A stretch of DNA of 64,000 nucleotides from Caballeronia sp. SBC1 (GTDB lineage Bacteria; Pseudomonadota; Gammaproteobacteria; Burkholderiales; Burkholderiaceae). The position numbers and the translations under genes were made by a program. Location of the stretch: positions 248,001 through 312,000 of the forward strand of contig NZ_CP049158.1 in the NCBI RefSeq assembly GCF_011493005.1. The letters are read 5' to 3'. Positions 44,073 to 53,408 of the stretch are shown piece by piece; the first letter of the stretch is position 1; each line of letters begins with the position of its first letter. Below the pieces are notes generated by a model. That model was given only the letters and a program-made list of their open reading frames with translations. It was not told the origin of the DNA and did not search any database.

Positions 44073-46484
44073 ATGGGAAATATCGACACCAATCTCGATC
44101 GTCTCGCCGCGCTGGAAGGCATGGGCTGCTCGCGCAAACGCCGCGAGGATCCGCGCTTCATTCAGGGGAAAGGCACCTACGTTGACGACATCAAGATGCC
44201 GGGCATGCTGTTCGGCGTAATGGTACGTAGTCCTTATGCACATGCGCGGGTCAAGAAGATCGACAAGTCGCGCGCACTCGCTCATCCCGGCGTGCACGCG
44301 GTGCTGACCGCCGACGACCTGAAGTCGCTCAAGCTTCACTGGATGCCGACGCTGGCGGGCGACGTGCAGGCAGTGCTGGCCGACGAAAAGGTCTGCTTCC
44401 AGAATCAGGAGGTGGCGTTCGTGGTGGCCGACGATCGTTATGTCGCTGCCGACGCGGCGGAACTGGTGGAAGTCGAGTACGAGGAACTGCCGGCGGTGGT
44501 TGATCCGTTCGCCGCCCTCGCGCCGGATGCCCCAGTGATCCGCGAGGACATCCGCGACAAGCAGACCGGAGCGCACGGCGCACGTACGCATCCGAATCAC
44601 ATTTTTACGTGGAATATCGGCGACAAGGACAAGACTGATCGCGCGTTCGACAATGCGGACGTCACGGTTATGCAGGACATGCTGTATCCGCGCGTGCACC
44701 CGTGTCCGCTGGAAACCTGCGGCTGTGTTGCATCTTTCGATAAGGCGCGAGGCGACCTCACGGTCTACATCACATCGCAAGCGCCGCATGTGGTGCGCAC
44801 GGTGGTGGGCTTGCTGTCGGCCATTCCGGAGTCGAAGATCCGCATCATCTCGCCGGACATCGGCGGCGGCTTTGGTAACAAGGTCGGCGTGTATCCCGGC
44901 TATGTCACGTCGATCGTCGCTTCCATCGTGCTTGGACGCCCCGTCAAGTGGATCGAGTCGCGTATCGAGAACCTGAGCTCGACGGCGTTCGCCCGCGACT
45001 ATCACATGAAGGGCGAACTGGCCGCTGATCGCGACGGCCGGATCAAGGCGCTGCGGGTGCACGTCACGGCGGATCACGGCGCGTTCGATGCCTGCGCCGA
45101 TCCCACCAAGTGGCCCGCGGGCATGTTCCACGTCTGCACGGGTTCCTATGCCATCCCCAATGCATTTGTATCGGTCGATGGTGTTTATACGAACAAGTTT
45201 CCAGGCGGCGTTGCTTATCGATGTTCGTTCATGGTGACGGAGGCGGTCTATCTGATCGAGCGGATGGTTGACGTGCTGGCGCAGAAACTCGGTATCGACA
45301 AGGCCGAAATACGCCTGCGTAATTTCATCCATAAGGACCAGTTCCCGTACACCACGCCGCTCGGGCTCGAATACGATTCAGGCGACTACGAGCCGGCGCT
45401 CAAGAAGGTGCTCGCGGCTGTCGATTATCCGGCGTTGCGCGCCGAGCAGGCCGCGCGGCGCGCCGATCCGCATGCCGAGTGGTTGATGGGCATTGGCCTT
45501 GTGAACTTCACCGAAATCGTGGGTGCCGGGCCGTCGAAGATGTGCGACATCCTGGGCGTCGGCATGTTCGATTCCTGCGAGATCAGGGTGCATCCCGACG
45601 GGTCCGCGATCGCACGCATGGGCACGATCACGCAGGGGCAGGGGCATCAGACGACCTATGCGCAGATCATTGCTTCGGAAGCCGGCATTCCTGCCTCAGT
45701 GATTACGGTCGAGGAGGGGGACACCTCCACCGCGCCCTACGGACTCGGCACCTATGGCTCGCGCTCTACCCCCGTGGCGGGCGCCGCGATCGCGCGGGCG
45801 TCGCGCAAGATCCGCGAGAAGGCCCGGCAGATCGCAGCGCACTTGCTGGAAGCCAGTCCGAACGACATCGAGTTCGATCTGGACCGCTTCGTGCTCAAGG
45901 GCTCGCCCGAGCAGTTCAAGACCATCAAGGAAGTGGCTTGGGCTGCTTATAACAATGTTCCCAATGGCATGGAGATGGGGCTTGAGGCCGTCGACTATTA
46001 CGACCCGCCGAATTTTACGTTTCCGTTCGGCGCTTATGTCTGCGTGCTCGACGTGAACCGCTATACGGGGGAAACGCGCGTGCGCCGCTTTTATGCGCTC
46101 GACGATTGCGGCACGCGGATCAATCCGATGATTATTGAAGGGCAGATCCACGGTGGCTTGACGGAGGGGTTCGCGGTGGCAATGGGGCAGGAAATGCCCT
46201 ACGACGAAGCGGGCAACCTGCTGGGCGCGACGTTGCTGGATTACTTCGTGCCGACCTCGGTTGAGACGCCCCATTGGGAAACCGATTTCACCGTGACGCC
46301 GTCGCCGCATCATCCGATTGGCGCCAAGGGCGTGGCTGAATCGCCGCACGTTGGATCGATTCCATGTTTTACATCGGCCATGGTCGATGCGTTCGCGCAT
46401 CTGGGCGTGACGCATATGAATATGCCGCACAACGCGTATCGCGTGTGGCAGCAGTGCCATTCGTTGGGGCTGACGAGGCAGTAG
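44073..46484 (+). CDS. coxL: Aerobic CO dehydrogenase, large (molybdenum) subunit, form I-like with AYRCSFM active-site loop
   Basis: CoxL holds the Mo-Cu site that oxidises CO to CO2. The 803-residue protein is the size of form I CoxL. The active-site loop at 381-387 reads AYRCSFM; Cys384 (codon 45222-45224) is the expected copper ligand, so this is form I rather than the AYRGAGR type of form II, but the last position is Met (codon ATG at 45231) instead of the usual Arg. The C-terminal GVAESPHVG contains the conserved catalytic Glu. GGGFGNK near 264-270 binds the molybdopterin. ATG at 44073 is chosen over a GTG one codon earlier because AGGAG is then at seven bases. Confidence 0.93.
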   Translation: MGNIDTNLDRLAALEGMGCSRKRREDPRFIQGKGTYVDDIKMPGMLFGVMVRSPYAHARVKKIDKSRALAHPGVHAVLTADDLKSLKLHWMPTLAGDVQAVLADEKVCFQNQEVAFVVADDRYVAADAAELVEVEYEELPAVVDPFAALAPDAPVIREDIRDKQTGAHGARTHPNHIFTWNIGDKDKTDRAFDNADVTVMQDMLYPRVHPCPLETCGCVASFDKARGDLTVYITSQAPHVVRTVVGLLSAIPESKIRIISPDIGGGFGNKVGVYPGYVTSIVASIVLGRPVKWIESRIENLSSTAFARDYHMKGELAADRDGRIKALRVHVTADHGAFDACADPTKWPAGMFHVCTGSYAIPNAFVSVDGVYTNKFPGGVAYRCSFMVTEAVYLIERMVDVLAQKLGIDKAEIRLRNFIHKDQFPYTTPLGLEYDSGDYEPALKKVLAAVDYPALRAEQAARRADPHAEWLMGIGLVNFTEIVGAGPSKMCDILGVGMFDSCEIRVHPDGSAIARMGTITQGQGHQTTYAQIIASEAGIPASVITVEEGDTSTAPYGLGTYGSRSTPVAGAAIARASRKIREKARQIAAHLLEASPNDIEFDLDRFVLKGSPEQFKTIKEVAWAAYNNVPNGMEMGLEAVDYYDPPNFTFPFGAYVCVLDVNRYTGETRVRRFYALDDCGTRINPMIIEGQIHGGLTEGFAVAMGQEMPYDEAGNLLGATLLDYFVPTSVETPHWETDFTVTPSPHHPIGAKGVAESPHVGSIPCFTSAMVDAFAHLGVTHMNMPHNAYRVWQQCHSLGLTRQ

Positions 46485-46524
46485 CGGGTTGCCCGCAACG
46501 CTAGTTTATGTAAAGGATGACTGA

Positions 46525-47145
46525 ATGAAAGTCGTACTCGAAAAAGTGTTTCCGTTAGCCGCCTCGTCCGATAGCGCTTGGCAATTGCTGCAGGACATCG
46601 AGACGGTGGCGGGATGCATGCCCGGCGCCAAGATTACGGAACGCGTGGACGCGACCCACTACAAAGGGACGATTACTGTGCGGCTCGGTCCTGCCACGAT
46701 GTCGTTCAAAGGCGATATCGAGGTGTTGAACCTCGATGCAGCGGCGCGCAGTCTTCATCTGGTCGGCAAGGGCACGGATGCCACGGGCAGCTCGGCCGCG
46801 TCGATGGATCTGGTCGCGAGCGTGCAGCCCGCCGCCGATGCATGCGAGCTCACCGGCAGGAGCGAGGTGACGATGAGCGGCAAGGCCGCGGCGCTCGGCA
46901 GCCGGCTAATGGGGCCGGTCGCGGACCAGATGCTCAAGCAGTTCGTCGCTAACTTTGCGGCACGGCTCCAGGCATTTCAGACCCCGCAGATGACTCCTGC
47001 GGGGTCTGACGCATCCACGAGCGCCCCTGTAGCCATCACGCCCGAAGCCGCTCACGTCCCGCACTCCGAGCTGAACGGATTTGCGCTGGCGTGGGCCGTC
47101 ATCCGCGAATGGTTACGCGGGATTTTCGCCCGCAAGTCGGTCTGA
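46525..47145 (+). CDS. coxG: CoxG, SRPBCC-fold membrane-recruiting protein
   Basis: CoxG is a lipid-binding-type START/SRPBCC protein; it is reported to bring CO dehydrogenase to the membrane or to carry its electron acceptor. The 206-residue product starts KVVLEKVFPLAASSDSAWQL and has the curved-sheet core (VAGCMPGAKITERVDATHYK, GTITVRLGPATMSFKGDIEV), with a C-terminal part rich in Ala, Thr and Pro and a short amphipathic end (WAVIREWLRGIFARKSV) that could touch the membrane. It is placed after coxL instead of near the end of the operon as in Oligotropha. Confidence 0.9.
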   Translation: MKVVLEKVFPLAASSDSAWQLLQDIETVAGCMPGAKITERVDATHYKGTITVRLGPATMSFKGDIEVLNLDAAARSLHLVGKGTDATGSSAASMDLVASVQPAADACELTGRSEVTMSGKAAALGSRLMGPVADQMLKQFVANFAARLQAFQTPQMTPAGSDASTSAPVAITPEAAHVPHSELNGFALAWAVIREWLRGIFARKSV

Positions 47146-47163
47146 AACCGGACAGAGGCAGCC

Positions 47164-48057
47164 ATGGTGACCGACCGGATGAATGATGTCGTGAGCCTGC
47201 AGCAGAGACTGGAGAGGCATGGTTTTATCGCCGAGCGCAGCTTTGCGGCGACTCTCCTTCTGACGATGGAAATGCGCCGGCCCTTGTTGCTTGAGGGCGA
47301 GGCCGGAGTCGGCAAGACCGAGGTGGCGAAAGCGCTCGCGCGGCTCCTGGATACGCGGCTGATCCGGCTGCAATGCTATGAAGGCCTTGATGCGCACTCC
47401 GCGCTGTACGAGTGGAACTACCAGCATCAACTGCTCGCGATCAAGTTGCTTGAACAGGACGAGCGATCGGTTCTCGACAAGGAGCAGGATATTTTCTCTG
47501 AGCGCTATCTGCTCAAGCGGCCGCTGCTCGAAGCGATCACCACCACGCCGGCGCCTGTCTTGCTGATCGACGAGATCGACCGTACTGATGAAGCGTTCGA
47601 AGCCTATTTGCTGGAGTTATTGTCCGACTTCCAGATGTCGATTCCCGAACTCGGTGTGATACGCGCCACGAAAAAGCCTTTCGTCATCCTTACTTCAAAC
47701 GGAACGCGCGAGATCTCCGACGCGTTGCGCCGGCGCTGCCTGTATCAGTACATCGACTACCCCGGATTCGAAAAGGAGCTGCTGATTGTGCGTACTCAGA
47801 TTCCGGAAGTGCCAGACAAACTGGCGCGGCAGATGGTCGAATTCGTACAGTCGGTCAGGCAGATGGATTTGCAGAAGAAGCCCGGTCTGGCCGAGACGCT
47901 TGACTGGGTGTCTGCGCTGCTACGTTTGGGAGTGAGCGTGATTGATACGGATGGCGTTGAGCAGATCATGGATTCGTTGTCCGCGCTCGTCAAGACGCGG
48001 GAGGATCAGGCGGGCCTGACGCGCCCGATCGTTGAGAAACTGGTGGCCGCATGTTGA
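47164..48057 (+). CDS. coxD: CoxD, MoxR-type AAA+ ATPase for CO dehydrogenase maturation
   Basis: CoxD is required to install the copper-sulfide part of the Mo-Cu site. The 297-residue protein has the Walker A loop GEAGVGKT at 45-52, Walker B LLIDEIDRTDEAFE near 136-149, and sensor residues in TSNGTREISDALRRRCLY. It is a membrane-associated MoxR ATPase without membrane spans. The stop overlaps the coxE start by seven bases, suggesting a stoichiometric ATPase/vWA pair. Confidence 0.93.
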   Translation: MVTDRMNDVVSLQQRLERHGFIAERSFAATLLLTMEMRRPLLLEGEAGVGKTEVAKALARLLDTRLIRLQCYEGLDAHSALYEWNYQHQLLAIKLLEQDERSVLDKEQDIFSERYLLKRPLLEAITTTPAPVLLIDEIDRTDEAFEAYLLELLSDFQMSIPELGVIRATKKPFVILTSNGTREISDALRRRCLYQYIDYPGFEKELLIVRTQIPEVPDKLARQMVEFVQSVRQMDLQKKPGLAETLDWVSALLRLGVSVIDTDGVEQIMDSLSALVKTREDQAGLTRPIVEKLVAAC

Positions 48058-49253
48058 GCGTGAATAACTGCACCGGTGATCGTGCGCTTCCATCGAGCGT
48101 TGAGGAGGTTTTGGTCGCCCGTTACACGGGGTTCGCCGGGTGGCTGCGCGCGAATGATTTTCGCGTGACGACAAGCGACATTGCGGCATCAATGGAAGTC
48201 GCGCAGCTCACTGGCCAGACAAACAGCCAGATCTTACGCTGGAGCCTGCGCGTCGTGCTGTGCTCTCGTGCCGAAGAATGGCGGCGCTTCGATGACCTGT
48301 TCGACGCTTACTTCCTGATGCCGAATCGGCGGGTGCTGGCCGAAACGCGTGCCGGCGGCACGGGCCAGATCGAGAGGGATAAGAACGCTGGCCAGCATGA
48401 CGACAGCGAAGGCATGCCGCTGTCGTTGGCCGGACGCGGTGGGGATTTCGTGCATGCAGACGGTAGCGTGGGGGACCAGGGCGCCTCAGGCGAAACCTCG
48501 CTCTCGCATGCGGACTTCCGCCATCTCAACGAGCCGGATGAACTGTTTGCAATCGATGACGCCATCCGGCGTTTTGCCCTTCGGCTGCGAGGCATCCAGA
48601 TTCGCCGTGAACGCCGCGCGAACGCCGGACGTGTGATCGATATGGCGTGGACGATCCGTCGCAGCGTCTCGCGTGGCGGGCTGCCGCTCGACCTCGGCTG
48701 GCGCAGGAAGCGGCGTCTGCGGCCGCGGATCGTGCTGTTGCTGGACGTCAGTCGCTCCATGAGCCTCTACAGCTTTTTCTATCTGAGGTTGGCCAGGGTT
48801 CTGAGCGCCCGGGTAACAGACGTTCATTGCTTCATCTTCCACACGCGGCTCGTGAGTGTCGCGCAAGCGTTGCGGGACCCCGACCCGCGACGCTCGCAGG
48901 AGCGGCTGCACATGCTGTCGGCGGGGTGGGCGGGAGGCACGCGCATTGGAGAGAGTCTAGGTGAATTCATTCAGCAGCATGCGACCCGGCTGCTGCACTC
49001 GCGCACCGCAGTCGTGATTGTCAGCGACGGCTACGATGCCGGCGAACCCGATAGCCTGCAGCAGGCGCTCGCCACGATCCGGCGGCGTTGCCGCCGTCTG
49101 GTCTGGCTCAATCCGCTCGCGGACCGGGCCGACTTCACACCGTCGAGCGTCGGCATGCAGGCTGCGATGCCTTATATCGATCTGCTGGCGGGCGCACGCG
49201 ATCTGGCGAGTCTCGAGCGTGTGCTGCCTCAAGTACTGTCCACACTGCAATGA
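48051..49253 (+). CDS. coxE: CoxE, von Willebrand A-domain maturation protein
   Basis: CoxE works with CoxD in CO dehydrogenase assembly. The 400-residue protein has a vWA domain in its C-terminal half with the metal-ion-dependent adhesion motif D232-x-S-x-S236 (IVLLLDVSRSM), preceded by a basic stretch (WRRKRRLRPR), and an N-terminal helical region. Other MIDAS residues lie in AGWAGGTRIGESLGEF and VIVSDGYDAGEPD. It overlaps coxD by seven bases and coxF by four (ATGA), so translation is coupled along the operon. Confidence 0.93.
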   Translation: MLSVNNCTGDRALPSSVEEVLVARYTGFAGWLRANDFRVTTSDIAASMEVAQLTGQTNSQILRWSLRVVLCSRAEEWRRFDDLFDAYFLMPNRRVLAETRAGGTGQIERDKNAGQHDDSEGMPLSLAGRGGDFVHADGSVGDQGASGETSLSHADFRHLNEPDELFAIDDAIRRFALRLRGIQIRRERRANAGRVIDMAWTIRRSVSRGGLPLDLGWRRKRRLRPRIVLLLDVSRSMSLYSFFYLRLARVLSARVTDVHCFIFHTRLVSVAQALRDPDPRRSQERLHMLSAGWAGGTRIGESLGEFIQQHATRLLHSRTAVVIVSDGYDAGEPDSLQQALATIRRRCRRLVWLNPLADRADFTPSSVGMQAAMPYIDLLAGARDLASLERVLPQVLSTLQ

Positions 49254-50305
49254 GCGCTGATACCCTTCTGCAACTCGAGCAACGGCTGATCGCAGAGGCG
49301 CAGCCGTTTGCGGTGGTCACCGTGATACGGGCCGGGCCGCCCACGTCCGCGTGGGTCGGCGCGCAGGCGTTGGTCGACGGCGGGGGGCTGCTGCACGGCT
49401 GGATTGGCGGTGGTTGTTCGCGGGCGATCGTGATCCAGGCCGCGCTCGAAGCGATCCGCTCGGGACAGCCCAAACGCATTCGCATCAGCAACGAAGCGGC
49501 AATGCCCGATGCGGATGTTGAACTCCACACCATGCCTTGCGCGAGTAATGGCACGCTCGAACTTTTCATCCAGCCGACGTTGCCCGCGCCATTGGTATTG
49601 GTGCTGGGCTCGACGCCGACTGCGCTGGAAGCGTGTGTTCTGGCGCAACGCGTGGGGCTGCGCGTGTGCGCGGCAGCGAATGTCAGCGCGCCGCTTATCG
49701 CACTCGGCCTCACGAACGTTATTCAGGGTTTTAACGCCGAAGCATTGGCCGAGGTCAAGCCACAACTGATTCTGGTTGCCACGCAGGGTGACTGCGACGA
49801 GGACGCGCTCGAGGCTGCTTTGCGTACATCGGCATCGGCCGTGTTGCTTGTGGCCAGTGAGCGCAAAGCGGAAAAATTGCGCGATGCAATGCGTTCGCGC
49901 GGCATCGCGCAGGAGCGCCTTAAAGCGTTGCATGCGCCCGCTGGCCCCCATATCCATGCGCATACTCCGCCGGAGATTGCGCTGGGCGCCGTCGCGGGAC
50001 TGGTGACGCTGCGCCGTGAACTCGAGCTGGCAGCGGCCGACGCCTGCGCACGGTGTACTGCCGGAGACAATGCCGTGCCAAGCGTGCCGCCATGCGAAGC
50101 GATGGCATCGGTTGAGCCCGTGGTCCCACGCTATCTCAATCCGGTGTGCGGCATGCCCGTTGATATCGCGTTGGCGAAGCATGTTGTCGACTATGGCGGA
50201 CAGCGTGTCTATTTTTGCTGCGATGGTTGCAAGATCGAGTTCGAACATTCGCCCGACAAATATCTTGCGATTGCGCGGGGCAGGCGGGAACGGGAGAAGA
50301 CATGA
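49250..50305 (+). CDS. coxF: CoxF, XdhC/CoxI-type maturation factor with C-terminal YHS domain
   Basis: XdhC-type proteins bind molybdopterin cofactor and help its sulfuration or insertion. The 351-residue protein has the XdhC loop HGWIGGGCSRAIV at 49-61 (Cys56 in the GGGC motif), a Rossmann-like domain (LVLVLGSTPTALE) and a YHS domain at about 295-340 with Cys300, Cys323, Cys324 and Cys327. YHS domains bind metals, often copper or heavy metal ions, so this fusion could hand copper to the Mo-Cu site. It overlaps coxE and the next gene by four bases each. Confidence 0.9.
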   Translation: MSADTLLQLEQRLIAEAQPFAVVTVIRAGPPTSAWVGAQALVDGGGLLHGWIGGGCSRAIVIQAALEAIRSGQPKRIRISNEAAMPDADVELHTMPCASNGTLELFIQPTLPAPLVLVLGSTPTALEACVLAQRVGLRVCAAANVSAPLIALGLTNVIQGFNAEALAEVKPQLILVATQGDCDEDALEAALRTSASAVLLVASERKAEKLRDAMRSRGIAQERLKALHAPAGPHIHAHTPPEIALGAVAGLVTLRRELELAAADACARCTAGDNAVPSVPPCEAMASVEPVVPRYLNPVCGMPVDIALAKHVVDYGGQRVYFCCDGCKIEFEHSPDKYLAIARGRREREKT

Positions 50306-50958
50306 ACGATGCACGGAACATGGCCGGCCCCGCGTTTTCGGCCGTCGTGCTGGCCGCGGGGCTGTCATCGAGGATGAAGGGCTCGCACAAGCTGCTGTTG
50401 CCAGTCGATGGGCAGCCCGCAGTCAGGCGCACGGTAAGCGTTCTGGCCGCTGCGGGCCCCGAGGAAATCGTGGTGGTGACGGGCTTCAAGGGGCGCGCCG
50501 TCATGGAGGCGCTGGACGGCTTGCCAGTCACGTTCCAGTGCAATCCGCGTTATGAGGAAGGGCAGATGACGTCGGTAGCCGCGGGTGTTGCCGCGCTTCA
50601 CGCGCCGTGCAGCGTCGTGCTGGTGTGCCTTGCCGATCAGGTGCTGCTGGAAGCCGTTGACTATCGGGAACTGGTCGACGCTTTTGCCGCGATGCCGCGC
50701 GGGTCGATCCTGATTCCCATGTTCAACGGACAGCGAGGGAACCCTGTGGCTTTTTCCGCCAGCTATGCCGCCGAGGTCATCAGCGGACACGTCAATCCCG
50801 GGTGTCGCAAGCTGATCGCGGAGCATCCGGACGAGGTGTTCATTCATGAAGCCGCGCATGATCGCTTTATCGTCGATATGGACACCCCGGAGGACTACGC
50901 GAGCATTCTGGCGCGCCTCGCGCAGACCCCGGCTCAGGTCCGCTCGCCCGTAATGTAG
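50302..50958 (+). CDS. MobA-like molybdenum cofactor nucleotidyltransferase
   Basis: The 218-residue protein has the nucleotidyltransferase motif VVLAAGLSSRMKGSHKLLLP near 15-34 and FNGQRGNPVAFS near 150, the pattern of MocA/MobA-like enzymes that link CMP or GMP to molybdopterin. CO dehydrogenases use the cytosine dinucleotide form, so a cytidylyltransferase is expected in this operon. It overlaps coxF by four bases and runs 25 bases into the tail of the CBS gene on the other strand. The start with MNDARN is kept; the frame is open 29 codons further. Confidence 0.87.
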   Translation: MNDARNMAGPAFSAVVLAAGLSSRMKGSHKLLLPVDGQPAVRRTVSVLAAAGPEEIVVVTGFKGRAVMEALDGLPVTFQCNPRYEEGQMTSVAAGVAALHAPCSVVLVCLADQVLLEAVDYRELVDAFAAMPRGSILIPMFNGQRGNPVAFSASYAAEVISGHVNPGCRKLIAEHPDEVFIHEAAHDRFIVDMDTPEDYASILARLAQTPAQVRSPVM

Positions 50959-51374
50959 TGTTCGAGTTGCTGGATCGTGAACTCCTGTTCCGCGATGATG
51001 TTTTTCACCAGGTCGCCAATCGAAATCATGCCGACCAGCCGTTCCTGATCGATCACCGGCAGATGGCGCATGCGGTGGTTGGTCATTAGCGCCATGCATT
51101 CGTCGCTCGACTGATCAGGCCGCACGAAACGCACCGCTTGGGTCATGATGTCGCGCACCGGCGTCGACTTTGACGAGCGGTCCATCAGCACCACTTTTCG
51201 CGCGTAGTCACGCTCCGTGATGATCCCGACAATGCTGTCGCCGTCGGTGACGACCAGCGCACCGATCTGTTTGATCGCCATGAGTTTGATCGCGTCGTAG
51301 ACGCATTCCGATGCCGTGATCGTATAGACGCTCTGGTTCGGTTTGGATTTGAGAATTTGCGCAACGCTTGTCAT
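50934..51374 (-). CDS. CBS-pair protein
   Basis: The 146-residue protein consists of two CBS motifs: DAIKLMAIKQIGALVVTDGD to IVGIITERDYARKV near 28-60, and ECMALMTNHRMRHLPVID to LVGMISIGDLVKNI near 93-128. Stand-alone CBS pairs sense adenosyl ligands (ATP, AMP, SAM). It is tail to tail with the MobA-like gene, with a 25-base overlap. GGAG precedes the ATG at 51374. What it regulates is unknown; being beside the cox operon may be chance. Confidence 0.9.
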   Translation of the reverse strand: MTSVAQILKSKPNQSVYTITASECVYDAIKLMAIKQIGALVVTDGDSIVGIITERDYARKVVLMDRSSKSTPVRDIMTQAVRFVRPDQSSDECMALMTNHRMRHLPVIDQERLVGMISIGDLVKNIIAEQEFTIQQLEHYITGERT

Positions 51375-51626
51375 GGAGTGGCTCCATTTCGGCTTGGCGG
51401 CCCGATGACAACTCGTGACGCGTTGCCGTGAAGGACCACCGCTTTCAGTATAGGTGGCGTGGATGCACGACGAAGGACACGTTTTCCTGTTCCCAGCCGC
51501 GACTGGCGCAACCCTGAGAAAACGGCCGGCCGTGCACGATTCCATTGCCTAGAATCAAGTTACGCGCAAACGCGTCCCGCTAGCGCGGATGTATCCCGAG
51601 ACGTTTCAATCGTAGGGAGAATCGAC

Positions 51627-51920
51627 ATGGCGACTTATGTGGTTCTTGCAAACTTCACCGACCAAGGTATCCGCTCCGTTAAAAACACCACGCAACGCGC
51701 AGGTCAGGCGGCGGAAATGGCCAAGGGCTTTGGCTGCGAAATGAAAGAGATCTACTGGACGTTGGGCCACCACGACCTTGTCGTGATCATGGAGGCTCCG
51801 GACGATGAAAGCCTCTCGGCATTTGGCTTCGCGCTCGGCTCCGCCGGCAATGTCCGCACGCAGACGCTGCGTGCTTTCACGAAAGATGAAGTGGGTACGA
51901 TTCTGGGCAAGCTGCCATAA
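51627..51920 (+). CDS. GYD-domain protein
   Basis: The 97-residue protein has the GYD fold: ATYVVLANFTDQGIRSVKNT, an ferredoxin-like alpha/beta layout, and GCEMKEIYWTLGHHDLVVIM, where the family Gly-Tyr-Asp is replaced by Gly-His-His-Asp. AGGGAGA lies six bases before the ATG. GYD proteins are small dimeric proteins without a known activity. It is alone between divergent CBS and guaD units. Confidence 0.85.
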   Translation: MATYVVLANFTDQGIRSVKNTTQRAGQAAEMAKGFGCEMKEIYWTLGHHDLVVIMEAPDDESLSAFGFALGSAGNVRTQTLRAFTKDEVGTILGKLP

Positions 51921-51990
51921 AGCAGGCGAACGTCATGAACCGGCGCTGGATGGTCGGATGGTCCAATGTGCGCCGGCCTTTCCCAGACAA

Positions 51991-53337
51991 CTACGCAGCC
52001 GCCGGATAACGGAAACCGTCGCCCGATGTGTTGCGCTCATACACCTGCTCGCCGGCCACATACGTCGCCTTGATTGCACGATCGTCGCCGAGCGTCATGA
52101 GCACGAAAAGCTGTTCGACAATGTCCTTGCAGTATTCCGATCGCAACGACATCAGCGGCGTGGCCTTGCGGTCGAGTATGACAAGGTCGGCCTCATACCC
52201 CTTCGCGACAGTCCCTATCCTGTCCTGCAGGTATAGCGCCTCGGCACCGCCGCGCGTGGCCAGGTAGAACGCCTGGATCGCGTTGAGCTTCGTCTGGTTC
52301 ATCTGCGCGACCTTGTACGCCTCGTTGAGCGATTGCAATTGCGAAAAGCTCGTGCCCGCACCCACGTCGGTGCCCAGTCCGACACGCACCGGACGTTTTG
52401 GATTCTTTGCATCGAACAAACGAAACAGGCCGCTGCCGAGGAACAGGTTTGACGTTGGGCAATGCGCCAGCGCCGCACCGGTCTGGTGGCACGTGCACAG
52501 ATCGTCTTCGGTCAGATGAATGCCGTGGCCATAGATCGAGCGCGGTCCCACGATGCCCGCATGCGCATAGACGTCCAGATAGCTTTTGCGCTTCGGGAAC
52601 AATTCCATCACCCATGCGATCTCATCCACGTTTTCGCACAGATGAGTCTGCACGTAGGCGTCGGGATTCTCCTTGAGCAACGTGCCGCACACATCTAGCT
52701 GAGCGTCCGTACTGGTGGGGGCGAAGCGCGGTGTAATGCAATACAGCTGCCGCCCGCGCTTATGCCACTTCGCGATCAGTTCCGAGCTCATGGTGTGCGC
52801 GAGTTCGGCGGTATCGAGCAGCGCCGCCGGCGCATTGCGGTCCATCAGTACCTTGCCCGCGACCATGCGCGTGTTGAAACGCGCCGACTCCTCGAAGAAT
52901 GCATCAACAGACCCCGGATGAACCGTGCAATAAACAGCAGCGGTCGTCGTGCCGCAACGCAAGAGCTCGCGTAAGAACACTTTCGCAATTTTCTGCGCAT
53001 GCTGCTGGTCCGCGAAATTTTGCTCCGCGACAAACGTATAGGTGTTGAGCCATTCGAGGAGTTGCTGGCCGTACGCACCGATCATTTCCGTCTGCGGATA
53101 GTGGATGTGCGTATCGATGAAACCCGCCGAGATGATCGCATCGGGATAGTGCTGGACTTTGACGCCCGGAGGCAGCCGCGAGGCCACTTCCGACGCAGGC
53201 CCGACATCAACAATATGACCGCCATCGATCACGACGATTGCGTCAGGAATGTGGACCAGGCATTTTTCGGCGGCGTCAAGAAAGGGGTCGCCGCGAAAGG
53301 TAACCACGTCGGCGCGCAAAGCTTTTAAGGTAGTCAT
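51991..53337 (-). CDS. guaD: Guanine deaminase
   Basis: It converts guanine to xanthine and ammonia. The 448-residue amidohydrolase has the zinc-binding HIHYPQTEMIG near 80-90 (9-residue signature typical of guanine deaminase), CGTTTAAVYCTVHPGS, further ligands in QTHLCENVDEI and the catalytic GLGTDVGAGTSFS near 333. Length and sequence fit the E. coli GuaD type. The downstream partner in the same direction is an MFS transporter upstream of it (53409-54686), so guanine uptake or purine supply is a likely theme. ATG at 53337 follows GGAAGA. Confidence 0.93.
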   Translation of the reverse strand: MTTLKALRADVVTFRGDPFLDAAEKCLVHIPDAIVVIDGGHIVDVGPASEVASRLPPGVKVQHYPDAIISAGFIDTHIHYPQTEMIGAYGQQLLEWLNTYTFVAEQNFADQQHAQKIAKVFLRELLRCGTTTAAVYCTVHPGSVDAFFEESARFNTRMVAGKVLMDRNAPAALLDTAELAHTMSSELIAKWHKRGRQLYCITPRFAPTSTDAQLDVCGTLLKENPDAYVQTHLCENVDEIAWVMELFPKRKSYLDVYAHAGIVGPRSIYGHGIHLTEDDLCTCHQTGAALAHCPTSNLFLGSGLFRLFDAKNPKRPVRVGLGTDVGAGTSFSQLQSLNEAYKVAQMNQTKLNAIQAFYLATRGGAEALYLQDRIGTVAKGYEADLVILDRKATPLMSLRSEYCKDIVEQLFVLMTLGDDRAIKATYVAGEQVYERNTSGDGFRYPAAA

Positions 53338-53408
53338 GTCAATCTTCCGGATAGTTACGGGTGCTGGTGTGCGGCCCGAGGCCACGATGATCGGAGGGAA
53401 GCGATGAA

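Noticed and set aside
43815..45332. Minus-strand 505-codon ORF inside coxS/coxL
   Set aside because: Shadow of coxL in high-GC DNA; Arg/His/Val-rich and without a domain.
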